NCBI RefSeq assembly: GCF_000424265.1
Contig: NZ_AUJO01000003.1
Coordinates: 1 to 64,000 of the forward strand
From: Butyrivibrio sp. WCD3002
GTDB lineage: Bacteria > Bacillota > Clostridia > Lachnospirales > Lachnospiraceae
DNA length: 64,000 nt
Reading direction: 5' to 3'
Both the position numbers and the translations under genes were made by a program. This document shows, one piece after another, positions 17,031 through 24,950 of this stretch. Within the stretch, counting starts at the first letter, position 1; the number at the start of each line of letters is the position of its first letter. The notes under the pieces were generated by a model that saw only the letters and a program-made list of their open reading frames with translations, made no database searches and was not told the DNA's origin.

Positions 17031-17723
17031 TCAGGCTGTTACTGTGGTTCCGTTAAAGTTACCACTCTCTGCCTTAATTATACTATTTTCTTCCTGTAAT
17101 GCGAATACTCGCATAGGAATATGGTTCTCCATTACCATGATTGAAGCTGTCATATCGACAACCTGAAGTCCCTGCTTTACTACATCTTCAATGCTGATCT
17201 CGTCATAACGCTTAGCATTGGGATTGGTAGCGGGATCGCTGTCGTATACTCCGTCAATAGCTTTTGCAAGGAGCATTACATCAGCCTCGATCTCGATAGC
17301 TCTGAGTGCAGCTCCTGTATCTGTTGAGAAATAAGGATGACCTGTACCACCTGCGAAGAATACTACCATTCCCTTTTCAAAGTACTTATTTGCTCTGTCC
17401 TTTGAGAAAAGCTTGGTAAATGATCCACATTCAAAGGGTGTAAGAATATTGGTCATCATTCCTACGCTTCTGAATATCTCAGATACATAAATGCAATTCA
17501 TAACCGTAGCCAGCATTCCGATCTGGTCAGCCTTTACACGGTCGATATTTTCACTGGTTCTTCCTCTCCAGAAATTACCGCCGCCGATAACGATTCCCAC
17601 CTGGGTTCCCTTATCAACAAGTTCCTTTACCTGAAGAGCAACCTGACGAACTGTAGGCTCGTCAAATCCTGTCTTATTAGGGCCGGCAAGTGCCTCGCCA
17701 CTAAGCTTTAATAAAATTCTCAT
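17031..17723 (-). CDS. pyrH: UMP kinase
   Basis: Hexameric bacterial UMP kinase of the amino acid kinase fold; makes UDP for RNA, DNA and sugar nucleotides. Length 230. KLSGEALAG at the N-terminus, GGGNFWRGR as the phosphate loop, and GTGHPYFSTDTGAALRA as the UMP-binding signature. Its ATG overlaps the stop codon of the bactofilin gene by one base, so translation is probably coupled. Confidence 0.97.
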   Translation of the reverse strand: MRILLKLSGEALAGPNKTGFDEPTVRQVALQVKELVDKGTQVGIVIGGGNFWRGRTSENIDRVKADQIGMLATVMNCIYVSEIFRSVGMMTNILTPFECGSFTKLFSKDRANKYFEKGMVVFFAGGTGHPYFSTDTGAALRAIEIEADVMLLAKAIDGVYDSDPATNPNAKRYDEISIEDVVKQGLQVVDMTASIMVMENHIPMRVFALQEENSIIKAESGNFNGTTVTA

Positions 17724-18691
17724 TATTTTGTTCCCTTAAGTCCATCAAAGAATGCAGAAGGATTAACCTCAGCATAAGCCTGTGAGCAGTTACCTTCGAT
17801 AACAGCACCATTGTTGATCTGTACTGACTGAGACTTAATGTTACCCATAACGATTGCTGTTGTATCAAGAACTACAGGTCCGGGTACATCAATATCACCC
17901 TTTACAGCGCCTGCGATAACAGCACTTGTAGCAAAAATGTTACCGATAACTACTGTGCTCTGACCAATCTTAACGCTACCCTGGCTGCGAACCTCACCAG
18001 TGATTCTTGCTGCCTCTGCGTAAATCTCTGCTGCCTTAGAATCTCCTTCGATCTCACCTGTTACGTTAAGCTTGCCAAGACATATTACATTACCGGTAAT
18101 CTTACCAACAAGCTCAAGTGATCCTGTTGTCTCAAGGTTACCGACAACTTTCATACCCTCGGTAATGCTGGCTGTTTCATCTGTAGGTGTCTGCTGCTGA
18201 ATATCCATTGTTTCAAATCCCCCATTGTTTCTTATTGTATTTGTTGGTGCTTCATATTTAACTTCTTCACGAACCGGAAGCTCTTCTTCCTTCTCAGTCT
18301 CAACAACAGAGCTGAGAGACTCTGTAAGATCAGCTACTACCTCAGCATCTGAAGCAGTCTCCTTACTTACTTCGGGAATAACATCCGCAATTGAAGAATC
18401 TTCTACTTCTTCAACCTTCTCCTCCACAGTTTCTTCAACTGTCTTAACGTCTTCACTGACTACCGGCTCATCATCAGCTTTCTTATCAGCCCCATTATCT
18501 CCGAGCTCGATTTCATCAAGATGATCAAGCATTGCATTCAGATCCTTCTTGACCTCAGCTTCACTCTTTACAGTGGAAGCAGTCTCTTCCTTGGTCTGAG
18601 GTTTCAGAATCTGTGCATCGCCGTTATCCTCAGGTATTATAGTCTTCGCCGCCTGAGAGAGATCACTTTTCAGCTCCGAAAAAAATCCCAT
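17723..18691 (-). CDS. bactofilin-domain protein with long acidic N-terminal region
   Basis: A 322-residue protein. Residues 1-180 are acidic and disordered-looking, rich in Glu, Val, Ser and Thr. Residues 185-315 form a bactofilin domain: repeated beta-strand turns with GxxxGxI patterns (EGMKVVGNLETTGSLELVGK, GEIEGDSKA, GEVRSQGSVKIG), the signature of a right-handed beta helix that polymerises without nucleotide. Bactofilins act as scaffolds for cell-wall enzymes. It is 21 nt behind the polysaccharide deacetylase gene and overlaps pyrH by one base, suggesting cotranscription with a peptidoglycan-modifying enzyme. GGAGG lies 9 nt before the ATG. Confidence 0.88.
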   Translation of the reverse strand: MGFFSELKSDLSQAAKTIIPEDNGDAQILKPQTKEETASTVKSEAEVKKDLNAMLDHLDEIELGDNGADKKADDEPVVSEDVKTVEETVEEKVEEVEDSSIADVIPEVSKETASDAEVVADLTESLSSVVETEKEEELPVREEVKYEAPTNTIRNNGGFETMDIQQQTPTDETASITEGMKVVGNLETTGSLELVGKITGNVICLGKLNVTGEIEGDSKAAEIYAEAARITGEVRSQGSVKIGQSTVVIGNIFATSAVIAGAVKGDIDVPGPVVLDTTAIVMGNIKSQSVQINNGAVIEGNCSQAYAEVNPSAFFDGLKGTK

Positions 18692-18712
18692 TTTTCATTT
18701 CCTCCGTTTTTC

Positions 18713-19765
18713 TTACTGCGTATTACTGATATGTTGAACCGGTAACGTATCATCCGTTATCGGAACTATCACTGTATTTTCCAGCGCCTGTACCTGTTCG
18801 ATTATCTCAGGTAGCGCATCGACCGTTGCCTGCTTATCTGAGGCATCGTGCAGAAGTATGATCGAATTATCGAACTTAGGAACACCTGTCATAACATTGG
18901 TAACGATCAGATCCTTGGTAATTCCGTTCCTGTCATCTCCACTTGCTACATTCCAATCATAATATGTGATATTTTCAAGTGCAAGATAATTTATCAGCTC
19001 AGCCATATCTACCTTACTTACTGTATTGGAGCTTCCTCCCGGGAATCTGTATCTAGTGGACCAGGCTCCTGTTGTTTCATATAAGAAGGTCTGCAGCTTG
19101 TGCAGGTCCTCCTGAAAGCCCTCAAGGGAATCATACAGTTCGCTGTACTTATGGCTGTAGGAGTGCATGCCCAGCGTATGGCCGCTGTCAACAATGCGCT
19201 TATAAACATCCGTATACCTTGTATCAGGTTTTCCTGTTACGAAAAAAGTGGCCTTCACATCATACTCATCCAGGATATCAAGAATCTCTCCTGTCTTGCT
19301 GCTAGGCCCATCATCAAAAGTGATATAAACCCTTCTGATACCATCGCCGACAGTCAGATTACCATCAGCGTTCTCCAAAATCTCTTCCGTCTTCTCATCC
19401 TGATTCTCAGATAGGTCTTTTTCCTTGTCTGTCTGCTCTTCTTCAGTCTCCTTAGGTGCTGCGGCAACATCATCTGTTGATGCGGCTTTGGCTTCATCAG
19501 GCTCATTCTCTCCTTCAAGAGGTTTGTCCGCGCCCTTCCCCTTAGCCAATGCGCTCTCTCCGTATTGTTGCTCGTACCATGAAAGCTCTTCCTTCGCCTG
19601 ACTGAGTCTGGTCTTAATTCTGTCATACCTGATGGCCAGAACAAGGCACAGGCAGATTGGAATAATGATAGCACATGAAATTGATATAAGAATAAGTCTT
19701 CTCAGAAAACGAATGCGCTTTGCACGGTCGACGGAAGGTTTTTGTTCCTCCCCATTTATCTGCAT
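18713..19765 (-). CDS. membrane-anchored polysaccharide deacetylase (NodB domain)
   Basis: Probable peptidoglycan or glycan N-deacetylase outside the membrane. 350 residues: a basic N-terminus, one membrane helix (about 26-46), a coiled coil and an acidic Glu/Asp/Lys linker to about 140, then the NodB homology domain. TFDDGP (about 148-153) holds the catalytic Asp and a metal Asp, HSYSH the metal His pair, RFPGGSSN motif 3, and ILLHDA motif 5. First gene of the run with the bactofilin and pyrH. The ATG lacks a strong Shine-Dalgarno but has a good promoter at 19814-19843. Confidence 0.88.
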   Translation of the reverse strand: MQINGEEQKPSVDRAKRIRFLRRLILISISCAIIIPICLCLVLAIRYDRIKTRLSQAKEELSWYEQQYGESALAKGKGADKPLEGENEPDEAKAASTDDVAAAPKETEEEQTDKEKDLSENQDEKTEEILENADGNLTVGDGIRRVYITFDDGPSSKTGEILDILDEYDVKATFFVTGKPDTRYTDVYKRIVDSGHTLGMHSYSHKYSELYDSLEGFQEDLHKLQTFLYETTGAWSTRYRFPGGSSNTVSKVDMAELINYLALENITYYDWNVASGDDRNGITKDLIVTNVMTGVPKFDNSIILLHDASDKQATVDALPEIIEQVQALENTVIVPITDDTLPVQHISNTQ

Positions 19766-19813
19766 ATTATTACCACATTTCCAATTTCTATCTAAATTAC
19801 ATAGCCAAAAAGC

Positions 19814-19843
19814 ATTATATCATAATTTCACTATGACCTACAA
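19814..19843 (-). promoter_or_regulatory. promoter of the deacetylase-bactofilin-pyrH-frr run
   Basis: On the minus strand TTGTAG, 18-nt spacer, TATAAT with a TGA extension, about 50 nt before the deacetylase ATG. Confidence 0.6.
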
Positions 19844-20003
19844 AACATTTTCCAAAAATCAAGTTGGCAAAATCACTAATAATTTCTCAAAAAATTTGGA
19901 GGCCGAAAACAGGCCAGTATATAGATTTTTTAGATTTGCTTAATAGGGTGTTTATCCTCAAATGCTATCCTAGTTTTACAAAGAAACACAGGAGGAAACA
20001 GGT

Positions 20004-20663
20004 ATGAATAGGATCAAATCTCTCATCGTAACATTGGTATTTTTAGTAGGGGTATTCACACCTGTACAGGTCAATGCCAGAAGCGCTTCCCCTTCTGATA
20101 TAGGGATCAAGGCAGAGTATCTGATCAAGGATAATGATGGTCTCCACACAAGATATGTTGTGCTTGCGACCAACAATTCAGATTCGGATATAACAATAAC
20201 TGCCAGCTTCCATGCGATCAGCTCAAACGGAGCCGTTATAAAGACCGTATTTGACAATACCGAATCCGTTAAAAGAGGTCAGGATTTCATAATCTACGGT
20301 CAGTTCAGAAATGAGATCGCTGCTGCAGCTTCAAGCTTTAAATACGACCTGAACATCAATGAAAATAACTGCTGCAATTATGACGCTATAGGCCTTGATA
20401 TTTCTGAGGATGAAGATCGTTCCCTCACAATAACCGGAACAAACTACTCAAAGACCGATGTAAACGCAGTCAACGTAAGAGGAATCTTTTATAAGGATGG
20501 CACACCTATAGCATTTGATACCACAAACATCGCTGATACAAGCTATACACTCAGAAGCGGAAATTCAGGCTCACAGCAGCTTTGCATGGTTCCTGTAGAC
20601 TATGACAACTACGTTATTACCTACTCCGCAAGCAGCGTATCACCTGTTATAGCTTACAACTGA
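20004..20663 (+). CDS. small secreted protein, FxLYD-like
   Basis: A 219-residue protein of unknown function. Residues 1-26 are a signal peptide with a VNA-R cleavage context. The rest reads as beta-sandwich repeats. Residues 120-210 (SLTITGTNYS, VNVRGIFYKDGTPI) follow the pattern of FxLYD-type extracellular domains: a strand, NxS/T, hydrophobic alternation, and a DG turn before an extracellular-type Gly/Ser loop. AGGAGG stands 9 nt before the ATG. Transcribed alone, divergent from the deacetylase operon and closed by a strong terminator. No anchor motif; it may be released or wall-associated. Confidence 0.75.
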   Translation: MNRIKSLIVTLVFLVGVFTPVQVNARSASPSDIGIKAEYLIKDNDGLHTRYVVLATNNSDSDITITASFHAISSNGAVIKTVFDNTESVKRGQDFIIYGQFRNEIAAAASSFKYDLNINENNCCNYDAIGLDISEDEDRSLTITGTNYSKTDVNAVNVRGIFYKDGTPIAFDTTNIADTSYTLRSGNSGSQQLCMVPVDYDNYVITYSASSVSPVIAYN

Positions 20664-20683
20664 ATATAAAAAGACATCATTAA

Positions 20684-20721
20684 GGGCCCCGGAATTGCAC
20701 TTCGCAATTTGTCCGGAGCCC
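20684..20721 (+). terminator. terminator behind the secreted protein gene
   Basis: GGGCcCCGGA/TCCGGaGCCC outer stem and ATTGC/GCAAT inner stem, followed by TCTTCTTTT. It may also stop the converging truA transcript. Confidence 0.75.
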
Positions 20722-20735
20722 TCTTCTTTTGCTCT

Positions 20736-21488
20736 TTAATAATCTACTTTCATGAGACACAGTCCCTGAGGCGGAGCCGTAGGACCTGCCTTTTGTCTGT
20801 CACAGGCTTCAATTATATCCTTCATTGCCGAAGGCTCTATATTTCCATAGCCCACCTCCAGCAGGGTACCTGTCATGATTCTGACCATATTCTGTAAAAA
20901 TCCGTTACCATGAAAATAAAATCTGATCTGAGGACCGCTCTCCTCTATTTTGATGTTATCAACACAGCGTACTGTTGATTTTTTCATGTGAGTATTGCCG
21001 CAAAAGCTCTTGAAATCATGGGTTCCGACTATATACTTCGCAGCCTCCTCCATTAGAGCCACATCCGGCTTCTTCTCAAGAACGGTAACATATTTTCTGT
21101 CAAAAACAGGCTTGGTATCACCGGTATAACAGGTGTATCTGTAGGTCTTACCAAGGGCATTGTAACGACTGTGAAATCTCTCAGAGCATATTCTCACATC
21201 GTTAACGCTTATGTCTTCTGGAAGATACTGATTCATATAACGCAATATCTCTTCCTCGGAAAAAACCGTATCCAGCATGGCATTGGCAGTCATTGCCCTT
21301 GCATGAACGCCTGCATCTGTCCTGCCTGCGCCTATAACCTGCACGGATTCACCCTCTGACATGCCGACCATTCTGCTAAGCACTGATTCAAGCTTACCCT
21401 GAATGGTCATCTCCTTATTTGGTTGTCTCTCCCAGCCATAAAATCTTGTACCATCATAGCTGAGTACAAATTTATAATTTCGTTTCAT
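20736..21488 (-). CDS. truA: tRNA pseudouridine(38-40) synthase
   Basis: Isomerises uridines 38-40 of the tRNA anticodon arm. 250 residues, the normal length. The catalytic Asp58 is in GAGRTDAGVHARA, RYNALGKTYRY follows, and the C-terminal FLQNMVRIMTGTLLEVG segment is typical. The ribosome binding site is weak (GGATGG). It follows thrH with a 22-nt gap on the same strand. Confidence 0.95.
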   Translation of the reverse strand: MKRNYKFVLSYDGTRFYGWERQPNKEMTIQGKLESVLSRMVGMSEGESVQVIGAGRTDAGVHARAMTANAMLDTVFSEEEILRYMNQYLPEDISVNDVRICSERFHSRYNALGKTYRYTCYTGDTKPVFDRKYVTVLEKKPDVALMEEAAKYIVGTHDFKSFCGNTHMKKSTVRCVDNIKIEESGPQIRFYFHGNGFLQNMVRIMTGTLLEVGYGNIEPSAMKDIIEACDRQKAGPTAPPQGLCLMKVDY

Positions 21489-21510
21489 CTATTCCATCCG
21501 ATTTAGCTGC

Positions 21511-22116
21511 TTATTTAGCCAGCTGTTCCTTAATAGCAGAAAGGAGCTCATCATAGGTTTCGAAAGCAGGGAACTGAGGATAGTCCTTCTTGATCTGATC
21601 TGTGGTTCTGAAAAGGAAGCCTGCCTTGCTGGCCTCGATCATACCCAAATCATTAAAGCTGTCGCCACTGGCAATTGTCTCAAATCCGATGCTCTGAAGA
21701 GCCTTAACTGTAGTGAGCTTGCCCTTCTCACAGCGCATCTTAAAGCCTGTGATCTCGCCATTGTCAGCAACCTCAAGTGAGTTACAGAAAATTGTGGGGT
21801 ATCCCAGCTTTTTCATAAGAGGTGCCGCAAACTGTGTGAAGGTATCACTGAGTATGATGACCTGTGTTATGGATCTGAGTTCATCAAGAAACTCCTTTGC
21901 ACCGGGCATAGGATCAATAGTAGCAATAGTGTCCTGAATCTCCTTAAGGCCAAGTCCATGCTCCTTAAGAATGCCTATTCTGAATTTCATAAGCTTATCG
22001 TAATCAGGCTCATCTCTTGTGGTTCTCTTAAGCTCCGGAATTCCTGTTGCCTCAGAAAAAGCAATCCAGATTTCGGGAACCAAAACACCTTCCAAATCCA
22101 AACAGGTAACGTACAT
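21511..22116 (-). CDS. thrH: ThrH-type phosphoserine phosphatase / homoserine phosphotransferase
   Basis: HAD-superfamily enzyme that dephosphorylates phosphoserine and can pass the phosphate to homoserine. 201 residues. The N-terminal motif is LDLEGVLVPE, with Asp7 as nucleophile and Glu9 in place of the usual second Asp, which marks ThrH against SerB. Motif II is ILSDTF, the motif III Lys is in KGKLTT, and motif IV reads GDSFNDLGMI. GAGGAGG precedes the ATG. Cotranscribed with truA; no serine or threonine pathway gene is adjacent. Confidence 0.88.
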   Translation of the reverse strand: MYVTCLDLEGVLVPEIWIAFSEATGIPELKRTTRDEPDYDKLMKFRIGILKEHGLGLKEIQDTIATIDPMPGAKEFLDELRSITQVIILSDTFTQFAAPLMKKLGYPTIFCNSLEVADNGEITGFKMRCEKGKLTTVKALQSIGFETIASGDSFNDLGMIEASKAGFLFRTTDQIKKDYPQFPAFETYDELLSAIKEQLAK

Positions 22117-22203
22117 TTTTTCATCCTCCTCGCTTACTATGCGTTAATCATAATCAACTTTTTAGTAGTTTATCATATTTTCCGGGAAAGTGAAAAATAA
22201 TAC

Positions 22204-23385
22204 CTATTTTCTGTAAAGGAACTTTCTTGCCGCAAACAACGCGATTTTGTAGTAGAACGGATTCAGTGCCTTATCGGCATTCTTAAGCTCCTGCCTGATA
22301 TTGATATGCTGAGGGCAGTGGCTCTCGCATTTTCCGCACTCTATGCACTGTGAAGGAAGACCCGGCTCCTTGCGCATTCCAACGATTCTGAAAAACTCCT
22401 GTCTGCCGGTTCCCTTATTATCCATATACATAGCGTTATAGCACCTGAATGTGCTCGGAATATCGACACCCTTGGGACATGGCATACAATATCCGCAGCC
22501 GGTACAGCCAACCTTAAGGTGCTCATTTATGCTGGCTTTTACCTGCTCAATAAGCTCAAAGTCCTTCTCTGTGAACTCGCCTGCTTCAACCTCTGAAGCA
22601 ACCCTGCAGTTCTCCTCTACCATCTCTGTGGAATTCATTCCGGAAAGAACACAGGTAACCTGGGGCTGATCCCAGAGCCATCTGAAGGCAAGCTCTGCGG
22701 GGGTTCTGTGCTTTTCATCCTCGGCTATGAGCTTTTTAGCTTTTTCAGGCAAAAGATCAACCAGCTTACCGCCTCGAAGAGGCTCCATGATTATAACGGG
22801 AATACCCTTTTCTCCGGCAGCTTCAAGTCCCTTTCTTCCTGCCTGTGACACCTCATCAAGATAGTTGTACTGAATCTGGCAAAAATCCCAGTCATAGGCA
22901 TTAAGAATTTCTATAAACATCTCTGTGTTTCCATGGAAGGAAAAGCCTATATGCTTTATCTCGCCGGATGCCTTTTTCTCTGCGATCCACTCCTCTATGC
23001 CAAGCTTTTTAAGCTTCTCCCACGCATTGATATCAGAGAGCATGTGCATAAGATAATAATCGATATAGTTTGTGCGAAGCCTTGAGCACTGCTCCTTAAA
23101 ATACTTCTCGATTGCATCTTTATTGGAAATCAGATACTGAGGGAGCTTTGTGGCAATCTGGATTTTTTCCCTGATATGATTCTTTTCAAAAATCTCACCT
23201 ATTGCCACTTCACTTCCGGGATAAATGTAAGCCGTGTCATAGTAATTTACGCCAAGCTCATAGGCTCTCATTATCTCCTTCTCGGCCTTTTCCATATCAA
23301 TGCCCGGACCTTTTCTGGTAAAACGCATGCATCCAAATCCAAGTAAAGAAATGTCTCCGCCCTGTCTGTTCTTTCTGTATTTCAT
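22204..23385 (-). CDS. aldo/keto reductase with C-terminal 4Fe-4S domain
   Basis: About 393 residues. An AKR TIM barrel (1-280) with the Asp/Tyr of NYYDTAYIYPGSE and Lys and His equivalents (TKLPQ, HMLSD). It is followed by a ferredoxin-like tail with two Cys clusters, GCTGCGYCMPCPKGVDIP and CIECGKCESHCPQ. This Fe-S architecture is common in anaerobes and suggests electron transfer to or from ferredoxin; the substrate is unknown. The ATG at 23385 has AGAGGAG 8 nt upstream and is preferred over a TTG two codons earlier. Confidence 0.9.
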   Translation of the reverse strand: MKYRKNRQGGDISLLGFGCMRFTRKGPGIDMEKAEKEIMRAYELGVNYYDTAYIYPGSEVAIGEIFEKNHIREKIQIATKLPQYLISNKDAIEKYFKEQCSRLRTNYIDYYLMHMLSDINAWEKLKKLGIEEWIAEKKASGEIKHIGFSFHGNTEMFIEILNAYDWDFCQIQYNYLDEVSQAGRKGLEAAGEKGIPVIIMEPLRGGKLVDLLPEKAKKLIAEDEKHRTPAELAFRWLWDQPQVTCVLSGMNSTEMVEENCRVASEVEAGEFTEKDFELIEQVKASINEHLKVGCTGCGYCMPCPKGVDIPSTFRCYNAMYMDNKGTGRQEFFRIVGMRKEPGLPSQCIECGKCESHCPQHINIRQELKNADKALNPFYYKIALFAARKFLYRK

Positions 23386-23486
23386 AGCCAAATCTCCTCT
23401 AAGTGTCCTGTGATCCTTACCTCATATGCAAAGATCATTATGCCTTTTTAAAACGTTTCCTCTATATTACCATTGCATGGAAAAAA

Positions 23487-23510
23487 ATGCCCCTGAAATT
23501 TCAGGAGCAT
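23487..23510 (-). terminator. terminator behind the glutathione peroxidase gene
   Basis: On the minus strand ATGCTCCTGAAA/TTTCAGGGGCAT, a near-perfect 12-bp stem followed by TTTTTTT. Confidence 0.8.
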
Positions 23511-23528
23511 TCTTCGTAAGTTACATAA

Positions 23529-24071
23529 TTACATAAGCTTTGCTACGCAGTCTGCAACATTTTCCATTTTCTCAGTGGGCTCGAATCTTGCTACAACCTC
23601 ACCGTTTCTGTCTACAACAAACTTTGTGAAGTTCCACTTTATATCAGGATTATTCTTGTAATCCTTATCGATCTTCTTAAGCATCACGCCCATTGCAAGT
23701 GCAGCAGGTCCTTTTCCAAAGCCCTCGAAGCCCTTCTGCTCCTTGAGGAATCTGTAAAGCTCAAGCTGATTCTCACCGTTAACATCTGACTTCTTCATCT
23801 GAGGGAACTTCGTATTGTAATGAAGTGTGCAGAACTCGTGAATCTCTTCATCGGTTCCTGGCGTCTGTCCAGCGAACTGGTTGCAGGGAATATCAAGAAC
23901 TTCAAAGCCCTGATCGTGGAATTTCTCGTACATGTCCTCGATATCCTTATAGTGAGGTGTGAAGCCGCAGCCTGTAGCTGTATTAACAACAAGAACAACC
24001 TTGCCCTTGTAATCTGCCATTGAAACTGTCTCGCCCTGTGCGTTTGTTACTGAATAATCGTAGAATCCCAT
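23529..24071 (-). CDS. glutathione peroxidase family peroxidase
   Basis: Reduces hydroperoxides; bacterial members of this type usually use thioredoxin rather than glutathione. From the ATG at 24071 it has 180 residues. GGAGG sits 5 nt before this codon; an upstream ATG overlapping the Shine-Dalgarno is rejected. The peroxidatic Cys35 is in NTATGCGFTP, the Gln is in PCNQFAGQ, and the conserved Trp/Asn in IKWNFTKFVVDRNG. Expressed from a perfect consensus promoter with a palindrome in its spacer, so strong, perhaps repressor-controlled expression is expected. Confidence 0.92.
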   Translation of the reverse strand: MGFYDYSVTNAQGETVSMADYKGKVVLVVNTATGCGFTPHYKDIEDMYEKFHDQGFEVLDIPCNQFAGQTPGTDEEIHEFCTLHYNTKFPQMKKSDVNGENQLELYRFLKEQKGFEGFGKGPAALAMGVMLKKIDKDYKNNPDIKWNFTKFVVDRNGEVVARFEPTEKMENVADCVAKLM

Positions 24072-24155
24072 AATGACCTCCATGAAAAATATGAATCTCT
24101 TATTTGCTTACTGTTATCTCAAAATTACTTGAAATTTTCTCTCGTGTTTAATGCT

Positions 24156-24184
24156 ATTATATTGCATGCAATCTATTGTGTCAA
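24156..24184 (-). promoter_or_regulatory. perfect sigma-A promoter with palindromic spacer (peroxidase gene)
   Basis: On the minus strand TTGACA, exactly 17 nt, TATAAT. The 12-bp perfect palindrome ATTGCATGCAAT (24161-24172) lies inside the spacer, against the -10. The predicted start is about 78 nt before the peroxidase ATG. Confidence 0.82.
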
Positions 24185-24197
24185 GATTCTTTTTCAT

Positions 24198-24893
24198 TTA
24201 TTTTTTTCTGGCGGAAATCTTAAGACTCCTCAGGTATTCCTTCTGCTCCGGAGTGATTCTGTAGCTTTCGATTGATTTCTGAATAGCCTTGTTGTGAGTC
24301 CAGTCATCCAGCTTCTTTTCCTCTATGTACGGGATTATGGAATCGTACTGCTTCGCAAGAGCTGTAGCAAAATACCAGGCGATCATCATATTTATGTAGT
24401 ACTCTTCAGACCGAACTTTTGCCACCATTTCAGGATATTTCATATCAAAATCATCATCCAGAAAATGCTCCATAAGCATACCGATGGCGAAACGCACAGT
24501 ATAGGTCTTATCCGATACTATCCACTCTTCTATCATTTTTAGAAGCTCTTCCTTATGCTTTTTAAAAATCTTGGGTGACATCTGATCGCAGGTAGCCCAG
24601 TTATCAACATAAGGCAAAAACTCACAGAGCTTTTCCATGCACAGATTGTAATCCTTCATCCCGGATATAATGAAGGCCTGTAGCTGGTTTTCATCAAAAT
24701 ATTTATGGGGGAGATCATTTAAAAATTCATTGATGTCTTCAGCCTTAGCATACTGTTTTGCCAGTTTTCTAAGCTCCGGAGTTCTGACGCCTATCATGTC
24801 ATCCGGATCTGTCCCGGGAATGAGCTTTACCTGAAAATCTCTGTATTTAATATCCCGGTGCTTAAATAACTCTTCTCTGATTTCTTCTTTCAT
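24198..24893 (-). CDS. AlkD-like DNA alkylation repair protein
   Basis: HEAT-like-repeat DNA glycosylase family that removes cationic alkylated purines without base flipping. 231 residues, typical. Markers are IGVRTPELRKLAK near residue 35, the NWATCDQMSPKIF helix (W and D of the active-site cleft) and the MMIAWYFATALAK helix. GGAGA is 6 nt before the ATG. It stands between the peroxidase and the giant gene, each with its own signals. Confidence 0.88.
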   Translation of the reverse strand: MKEEIREELFKHRDIKYRDFQVKLIPGTDPDDMIGVRTPELRKLAKQYAKAEDINEFLNDLPHKYFDENQLQAFIISGMKDYNLCMEKLCEFLPYVDNWATCDQMSPKIFKKHKEELLKMIEEWIVSDKTYTVRFAIGMLMEHFLDDDFDMKYPEMVAKVRSEEYYINMMIAWYFATALAKQYDSIIPYIEEKKLDDWTHNKAIQKSIESYRITPEQKEYLRSLKISARKK

Positions 24894-24914
24894 ACTGTTC
24901 TCCGACCATGTTTA

Positions 24915-24943
24915 TGCTCAGGGCGGTATTCCACCCCTGAGCA
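24915..24943 (-). terminator. hairpin behind the giant gene
   Basis: TGCTCAGGG/CCCTGAGCA, 9 bp, extended by GG/CC across a bulge. No T-run follows on the minus strand, so it may be a stabilising or weak terminator hairpin. Confidence 0.45.
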
Positions 24944-24950
24944 CATAACA

